Origin: Platerodrilus igneus
Lineage: Eukaryota; Arthropoda; Insecta; Coleoptera; Lycidae
Length of the DNA: 64,000 nucleotides
Reading direction: 5' to 3'
Assembly (NCBI GenBank): GCA_036346225.1
Contig: JARFIW010000881.1
Coordinates: 1,961,001-2,025,000 of the forward strand
A program made the position numbers and the translations under genes. This document shows, piece by piece, positions 57,901-64,000 of this stretch; the stretch's first letter is position 1, and the number at the start of each line of letters is the position of its first letter. Below the pieces are notes generated by a model that saw only the letters and a program-made list of their open reading frames with translations, had not been told where the DNA came from and ran no database searches.

Positions 57901-58090
57901 ACACTTAGTAGCTTTTCCGCCTGTAACAGTTTTCAATGTCTTTTTTTATTTCACCCACGCCCCTCTACGATGTTTTTGAGCTAGCCCAAATTCTACCTTT
58001 CTGTCCCCGTCCTGTTGCGGTATTCGGCGTAAACAATTTCCTTACTTGCTTTTACTGTTTTCTTTTGTGTTTGCGCGGAATACCGTAACA
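54954..58090 (-). mobile_element. TGTTACG...CGTAACA element, copy B, with a 1.74-kb insertion
   Basis: On the minus strand it begins at 58,090 with TGTTACGGTATTCC and ends near 54,954 with CGTATCA, a decayed CGTAACA. Without the insert (56,187-57,928) it is about 1.4 kb and collinear with copy C. The region 55,798-56,186 plus 57,940-58,090 is also shared with copy A at 60,893-61,440, where the two parts are contiguous. Confidence 0.8.
56187..57928. mobile_element. Insertion within copy B, TG...CA ends, 4-bp duplication
   Basis: Copy A reads straight through from GAGGTTT to CCAATG, while copy B has 1742 bp between these phrases. The insert starts TGAACATT and ends CTGTAACA. GTTT is present at 56,183-56,186 and again at 57,929-57,932. 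TG...CA ends and a 4-bp duplication suggest an LTR-class insertion. I find no coding motif inside it. Confidence 0.7.
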
Positions 58091-58734
58091 TATATTTTTG
58101 GCAAACCGAACGTGAGGCTCGATTTCGAAACCTTTCTTTATTTACTTAAAATTTGCTAATTTCTGAAACCGTCGTTCTTTGCTTAAAAATTTGTATCAAC
58201 CTTTTGGAAACCTTTATTTCTACTTTATCTTTCATCTAGAATTTTCTGTACATACATCTGAATTACTAGGAGTTTATATAATTGATATAACATAAAGTCA
58301 AATATGCTGGTTATCTTTCAATGATAATTATAAACCTCCTTGATATATAAGCAAGTAATTTGTAACTAGATATTTAAAACACTTACTGCAATATTTTGTA
58401 TTCCTTCTATACAGATGATACGTTGACTGGCGAGATTTTTGACCAAGTTTCTAACAATTACACTACAATTAATTGCAGCATTTCTTTCATTGCTGAAATT
58501 TAAACAGCACTAAAAACACCATCGCGATTTATCTGCACTACACTTTCAATTGAAAAATATACACAAAACTCTCAGTTTAACGCTTCACTGTTATTTAATA
58601 CTTTTAGGTTGCTGTCTTACGTAATCCGACTTATACTTGAAGCTTTCTGAAGATGTAAAATAATGCTCTTTGAAAAAGGAACTTAATACAGCGGTGCGTA
58701 TCATAAATGTCTCATCATCATTTTGTTTTAGACC
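58091..58734. repeat. Non-coding DNA; 58,560-58,685 repeated at 59,660-59,800
   Basis: AAAAATATAC, TTAA(C/G)CG, TTTAATACTTT, AATGCT-type and GAAG(A/G)TGTAAAA(T/C)AATG landmarks occur in the same order in both places, on either side of the LINE tails. The homology suggests an older repeat that the LINE fragments split or a tandem copy. Confidence 0.55.
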
Positions 58735-58885
58735 TTACTTAAGGTCGGTTTGACGCAGCTCTAACTTCTTTTCTATTCTGTGCTAATCTAAAAAGCTCTA
58801 CATACCCTTCACAACCTAAATTACTAATGATTTGACTAATATAGCTTGGTCTAGGTCTTCCTATATCCTTCTATCTTTTTCCTAT
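58735..58885 (-). pseudogene. RTE-like LINE C-terminal fragment
   Basis: It matches 31,600-31,740 on the minus strand (the ISQII..LG...Y..LF.L.QNR tail). Only the last 50 or so codons are present. Confidence 0.75.
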
Positions 58886-59010
58886 CCACCTGGCTCTACA
58901 TAGATATTAGCAACCTGATGGTTGTTAAAGAACTCTAACATGTTTACATGATTACCATTTATAAGAAAATGAATTATTACCTGGTTATCCGCTTCAAAAA
59001 AGAAAAAGTG

Positions 59011-59475
59011 TTAAATTATATGTTATGGTAAGGCTTACGCAACGAATCGCTGCCAACATGCCAGACCGCTACCTACTTGTGAGTTATGTCATGGTGACGT
59101 TTATTAAATTATATGTTATGGTAAGGCTTAAGCAACGAATCGCTATCAACATGCCAGACCGCTACCTAATTGTGAGTTATGTCATGGTGACGCTTATTAA
59201 ATTATATGTTATGCTAAGGTTTAAGCAACGGAACGCTACCAACATGCCAGACCGCTACCTAATTGTGAGTTATGTCATGGTGACGCTTATTAAATTATAT
59301 GTTATGCTAAGGTTTAAGCAACGAAACGCTACCAACATGCCAGACCGCTACCTAATTGTGAGTTATGTCATGGTGACGCTTATTAAATTATATGTTATGC
59401 TAAGGTTTAAGCAACGGAACGCTACCAACATGCCAGACCGCTAACTAATTGTGAGTTATGTCATGGTGACATTTA
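59011..59475 (-). repeat. 93-bp tandem repeat, five copies
   Basis: TTAAATTATATGTTATG starts at 59,011, 59,104, 59,197, 59,290 and 59,383, exactly 93 bp apart. Because 93 is a multiple of three, the plus strand stays open for 139 codons (59,025-59,444), which I regard as a by-product. The array precedes a LINE 3' tail (59,500-59,570) as at 31.4 kb. Confidence 0.95.
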
Positions 59476-59499
59476 GTTAACTGATTTTTATTTTTTTTG

Positions 59500-59572
59500 T
59501 TTTCTTTTCGAACTTACTTAAAGTCGGTTTGACGCAGCTCTAAATTCTTTTCTATTCTGAGCTACACTTCTA
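59500..59572 (-). pseudogene. RTE-like LINE last codons
   Basis: Identical in layout to 31,595-31,665: GAACTTACTTAAAGTCGG and the codons for the F(R)AASNRL-type tail. Confidence 0.7.
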
Positions 59573-60040
59573 AAAAGAAACCCGTTCGACTAACTATTGT
59601 TTGTTAAGCGTGATTTTGTCCGTAGTCTTTTCTGTGATTAAAAATGTTGTACGCTTTACTTTCAACTAAAAATATACCAAGCTCAACCGGACGTTCATGT
59701 ATTTAAGCGTTAACCGTAATTCAATACTTTAAAATGCTACTTCCAAGTTTACCGACGTATACATAATGCTTGCTGAAGGTGTAAAACAATGATACTTTGT
59801 ATTTACTAGCGTTACACTTCTAAAAGGATCTGAGTAATTATCTTTTGCTTATTCGACATTTCTTATTCGCAGCTGTCTTTAAGCACGTATACAAATTAAT
59901 AATCACGAATGCTTGCATGTGATAAAACCTAACATATCTTCTTTGAAGAGATTGTTACTTCTGAAATTATTATAGACGTTTTTTGCCGAGTTGCCAGAAT
60001 TGTGTTTTCGCAGGCGACTCAAGTTTTTCTGGGAAAACTC

Positions 60041-60058
60041 TGGCGCCCTGTTTCTATT
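60041..60058 (+). other. Probable primer-binding site
   Basis: TGGCGCCCTG lies about 150 bp upstream of a gag start. TGGCGCC is a common start for tRNA-primed LTR elements. If right, the 5' LTR ends at about 60,040, but its other end is not defined. Confidence 0.5.
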
Positions 60059-60188
60059 CTTAATACCACCTTCTATTTACTGGTATTTTTGGATACTTTG
60101 TGGTGAGATGTTTCTATATTACCCCGTTTAGAATATCGCGTTATACTATAGTCTACTTTTGTTCCTAGTAAATATTTCTGGAAAAAAA

Positions 60189-60892
60189 ATGGCTAGTACT
60201 TTTTGGAAATTAAACGTTGATCGCTTACACGAGCCCAAACTCAAATATGAGATTAGTTCCCGTGGGTTCAATGCTGAGTTATCTGTAAACGAACTTAGGA
60301 AAACTGTAAGGAAAATTTTAAAATCAGAATCTTCCGAAAGTACAGACCCAATTATATCTGAACTCGATTTTCAAATAGATTACGACGCAGTGACTGAAGG
60401 TTTACCTAAGTTGACCGCTAAATGCGAAAATTTTGACGGAAATTTTTCTACAATCGACGGTAAACGTATTATTTCACTCACTGTATATCTGGAAGGTAGA
60501 ATTAACCGATTGAATGTTGCTTCTAATGCGGAAGAGTACAAACAACGACAGTTGTTAGTAACTATTATTGAGTTACGCAATAATTGTGATAAATTACACA
60601 ATCAGTTCAATAATTCTACAAGTTTGTCCGTACCAATGACTTGTACTACTCCTTCTATCCCTTCGACCGCTGTAAAGGAACACACTCCTGGTACAGAATC
60701 TTCAAACGTGTTACCTATAACAATGCCTACTCCTATTTTTAACTTCATTCCAAGTTATGGTCAGCTAGTGTGTGACTGGGATTAGAAATTTTCCGGCGAT
60801 GACCAGATGTCTTTGGACGCATTCCTGTTACGCGTTGACAAATTATGTTTAGCACACAATGTTTCTCCTTCTCAGTTATGTGCGTCTGCGTC
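60189..60892 (+). pseudogene. LTR retrotransposon gag, Ty3/Gypsy-like
   Basis: The ATG at 60,189 opens a frame to TAG at 60,783. Residues 20-45 hold a SAP-like motif (YEISSRGFNAELSVNELRKTV). A Ser/Thr/Pro linker follows, then a Trp-Asp. After the TAG the same frame goes on with KFSGDDQMSLDAFLLRVDKL and ARNVS-like AHNVSPSQL, the start of the capsid domain in arthropod gag proteins. It is cut at 60,892 by copy A of the TGTTACG element. Capsid, knuckles and pol are absent. The TAG stands where gag has no known stop, so I read it as a mutation. Confidence 0.72.
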
Positions 60893-61440
60893 CGTTTCAC
60901 TGTTTATTTTGTATTTTTGTATAAACCTTAACTAAAAGAACTTACGCTTCACTTTAAAAGTAGATTAATATTTGATTAATTTAAGTTAGGGTGTCTAATT
61001 TTAATATTATATTATTTCTGAGAAGGTGCACTTCACAAAGCAGCATGTACATATAATTTAAGTATATTTCTTTTTCTAGATTTACTGTATAGTTTGTTTT
61101 ATTTTCTTTTATATGTATTTAAGGTGAACCATTAAGTAGGTATTTAGATCATAAGATGTTATATTTGCTTACCAATTTTTATATGTTATGACACAATCAC
61201 GATTACGCAACTTATTTATTTTATTGCTTTGTAAATAATCTTCCAAGATGCGATGTTATCAATAGAGTATCTCAGAGGTTTCCAATGCGTTTTTCTATTT
61301 CACCCACGCCCCTCTACGACGTTTTTGAGTTAGCCCAAATTCTACCTTTCTGTCCCCGTTCTGTTGCGGTATTCGGCGTAAACGATTTCCTTACTTGCTT
61401 TTACTGTTTTCTTTTGTGTTTGCGCGGAATACCGTAACAA
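60893..61440 (-). mobile_element. TGTTACG element, copy A, truncated
   Basis: On the minus strand it starts TGTTACGGTATTCC at 61,440 and runs 548 bp, about 95% identical to the matching parts of copy B. It ends at 60,893 against gag, at the same base where homology between this copy and copy B ceases (55,798). Confidence 0.82.
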
Positions 61441-63862
61441 AATGTTCCAGCTAGGATACCATTGTAAATCTAACACTTTTGTGGCATCTTGAGTAAACAT
61501 TTGGCGAATATCGGCAGTAAAGGTTATTGGAAATAATCCAAAATTTAAAAAATATTGCTAATAGGAAGCTGTAACTTTGGGCCTGCATATAGGAGACAAT
61601 TTAACAATCTTTTAGTCGAAGTTTTACATGAAGCATTAAAAACACACCAGAGAGCTGTGGATCAACTTTCGGCTTTTAACACAGCATCATGCGGGATAAA
61701 AATTAGACGAACTTAGCTCGTTTTCCTTCATTAACGACAGGTAGTTTAAACCTAAATATTTCCTAAAGAATGCTGCGTACTGCTCCTTAAACAAAGGAAA
61801 CCCACAAAATTTTTTTCTAAAGCATACGTACAATTAAAAACTGTACAATACGAATCTCTTAATTCAGATGCATCCAATTTAAAAAGCAAGGTTACCGTAT
61901 GGCGTCTGGTACATCACGCTGTACAGTGACTTTATATATTTGCTCACATATTACATCATCAGGATGCTGAAGACTTTGTGATGTAAGATCGTCTTCTTCC
62001 CAAAATTTTGCTACTAAACTATTCACCGAAGACTCCTCTTGACTGTAGAAGGACTTAAAAGAATCCTTTAACAAACGAGTATTAGAACTGGTCCCATTAC
62101 AGCAAATCCCAATTTTGTTTCAGCAGCAATAAGAGCATATAACAAACCCGTAACTTTGCGTATTCCTATTAAAATAGGAAACAACTGTACACCGGCAATA
62201 CCATTAACAGGATCGGGCTGATCGAGAGTACAATCTGCCAGTGGTAGATCTGTTAATTGCAAAAGTGAATTCTGGTCAATTCTATGGCTTGGTGGTTGAT
62301 CAATTATCTTATCAACTAACAAAGCTTCTAAAGAATAACTAACGTTCGGATGAAAACCTGAAGAACTGTATTACCAATAACTCCAATACCATGTATAGAA
62401 TAATCACACGTACTAATAGATAATTTAAGTAGTTTAGCACAGTACATCGTTAAAAATGGACTTATGAACAGGAATCCAATATAAATATAGCCGTGTTTAA
62501 CGTATCATTTTTCCCAAAAATATTTACTATCACAGTCAACATCAAAATAGTATTCGTATGGGGCACACTTTTAGTCGAGCAGATACTAAGGGGGGGGGCA
62601 GTTGACTGCTGGAAGGTTTACTTTCGATGTCTCTCGACAAGGGTTGCGTATTTTCCTGCACTGAACACTTTTCTTCCGTATTGGAGTTATATTTCATATG
62701 TGACGGTTGCAAATCGATATAATGTAAAAGTACATTATGATCGTGTTTACAAATCTTACAAGATAAACAATTTTTTCAAAAAGGAACTTTATTATGATCA
62801 AAACAATTAATGCATAAATTTCTCTCCTTAACTATTTTAAATGGATCTGATAGCGATTCCGATAAAAATTTACTACAATGTGCAATTGACTGGTTAGCAG
62901 AAAAAAAACATACGATTATTCCACGAAGAACAAAAATGATTTTGGTTTACTGGTAGATGCTGTATAAGATTTTACAGAAAAGGACACATAAATTTGTGTT
63001 TGCTCTTTGATAAAATCCAACATATCTGTATATGTAAAAAGAGAATTTTTACCTCAATGGTTTTCAAAAGTATGACTTTCTGGATCCAATTTGCTTCATA
63101 ACGAATAAGCAAAGATAAACTCCATTAAATCTTCAACGTTACGGGTCTTTAATGTCTTAATGGCAGAATCGCATTTTTCTAAAATATTATTTAAATTATT
63201 AGCTGGTGCTATTTGTGCAGGTTTGAAAGTCAAAATTTGCTGTAAATAATTTGCAGCCAATGTGCATGGATTTTGATACTTATCAATAAGTGCCTGTCAA
63301 ATAATCGAATAATTAGATCCAATAGGAGGCAACCCAAAACAAACACTAGTTGCTTTACCACTTAGTTGACCTACTAAATAATTTACCTTATCCACGGCAT
63401 TTGGTTTATTTTTGTCATGAATAAGGCTTTTGAAGAACTCGAAAGAAATGGGTCAATCACGTGGAATCCCAGGAAAGTAGGGAGGGCTAATATAGGCAAA
63501 CGCGGAGAGCTAAAAGTTAAATTACGAACATTTTTATTTGTCGAGAAAGAGAAACTATACTAGAATTTTTTGCAGCCACCAAAATACTCGTACATAAATC
63601 ATAGAATACATAAAGAGGTTTAAGATGGGAAACAAAATTCACACCTAATTTCATTTCGATGAAGTTAATTTGAACCATCGCATAACCAACATCCTATTTT
63701 TTCATTCTTACAATTCTAACCGACTAGTAAAAAATTCTAAGAATGCCATTTTGTCTAGTTGTGAAACAGAATCAAAAATTTCTTGTATCTGACCAAAATA
63801 CAATTCCCTCTTGAAGCAGATAATTCTAATTTTGCTTCTAAGGCAGGTTTATCAGTCGGCAT
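61441..63862 (-). pseudogene. BEL/Pao retrotransposon gag-protease-RT start
   Basis: The ATG at 63,862 opens MPTDKPALEAKLEL, the typical BEL/Pao start. 63,480-63,060 is gag (WPISFEFFKSLIHD..., KVNYLVGQLSGKA, ANNLNNILEKCD..IK.L). Near 62,760 a NCLSC...HN.LLH knuckle appears. 62,480-62,070 is the protease region (FPILIGIRKV, FAVMGPVL). 62,074-61,890 holds SLVAKFWEEDD and CEQIYKVTVQRD. 61,720-61,500 is the RT start (VFNASCKTST..., LLYAGPKLQ, TADIRQMF-like). Copy A of the TGTTACG element cuts it at 61,441. Stops and frameshifts are frequent. Confidence 0.8.
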
Positions 63863-64000
63863 AGTGAAAACCGATATCTGTACCAATTACTAAACCAAAT
63901 AAATATACTAAATATTCAAACAGTAACACTAATTTGTGTTAGTGTTGCAAAAATGTTCATTAAATAATCAGGTCAAACCCTATTGATATTACTTACTACT
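63863..64000 (-). other. Leader of the second BEL/Pao element
   Basis: Directly upstream of the gag start on the minus strand. TTGGTACAGATATCGG at about 63,868-63,884 is a possible primer-binding site. The LTR would lie beyond the window. Confidence 0.3.

Noticed and set aside
59025..59444. 139-codon plus-strand frame with 31-residue repeats
   Set aside because: The openness follows from a 93-bp non-coding repeat being a multiple of three. It is antisense to the LINE tail and has no start context or known homologue.

Overview
This window has the look of intergenic DNA from an AT-rich animal genome, most likely an arthropod and probably an insect. The evidence is the mix of mobile elements: BEL/Pao retrotransposons, an errantivirus-type Ty3/Gypsy provirus, RTE-like and CR1/Jockey-like LINEs, ZMYM/DUF4371-type hAT relics, a piggyBac relic, a Penelope-like element and tRNA-derived SINEs. 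Long (TA)n tracts are also frequent. I recognise no host protein gene. Almost every recognisable coding stretch is a decayed transposon gene. The species call is inference only.

Layout. 1-1.3 kb: Penelope-like element (RT end plus GIY-YIG) beside an inverted copy of its own 3' part. 1.3-5.35 kb: BEL/Pao pol (RT, RNase H, integrase) and a probable 3' LTR. 5.37-7.7 kb: hAT transposase relic on the minus strand with a probable TIR. 7.9-8.6 kb: fragment of a second hAT family. 8.76-16.4 kb: minus-strand RTE-like LINE with iterated 3' ends, interrupted by a nearly full-length CR1/Jockey-like LINE (11.52-15.84 kb). 17-20.2 kb: minisatellites in AT-rich DNA. 20.24-21.75 kb: array of 402-bp monomers, each with a tRNA-like module, bounded by (TA)n. 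21.75-26.95 kb: no recognisable gene, one 18-bp minisatellite. 26.95-27.63 kb: hAT zinc-finger relic.

27,695-35,837 is a structurally bounded errantivirus-like provirus on the minus strand. It has two 543-bp LTRs and a 4-bp CGCT target duplication. Its leader and gag remain, but most of pol is gone. In place of pol lie a piggyBac 3' half, a LINE tail with a 93-bp repeat, and a tRNA-like 401-bp direct-repeat unit. The env C-terminal half is still open.

36.6-37.94 kb: two inverted GGGTCA-rich minisatellites. 38-41.1 kb: another hAT relic carrying a SINE with a perfect 13-bp target duplication. 41.1-47.75 kb: two diverged copies of a long repeat, the second split by a 1.5-kb TGTTACG...CGTAACA element. 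Between the copies is a hammerhead-ribozyme-like motif. 49.4-51.54 kb: short LTR end, then a non-autonomous hAT element with GAACC arrays and a perfect 8-bp duplication. 52.4-52.8 kb: hAT dimerisation-domain relic. 54.95-61.44 kb: further copies of the TGTTACG element, one carrying a 1.74-kb insertion, plus LINE tails with five 93-bp repeats and an LTR-element gag with a likely primer-binding site. 61.44-63.86 kb: minus-strand BEL/Pao gag-protease-RT relic.

The elements do not work together as a pathway. They record successive nested insertions. The most unusual structures are the 401/402-bp tRNA-like monomers, the hammerhead motif, the inverted minisatellite pair and the repeated association of element ends with (TA)n.
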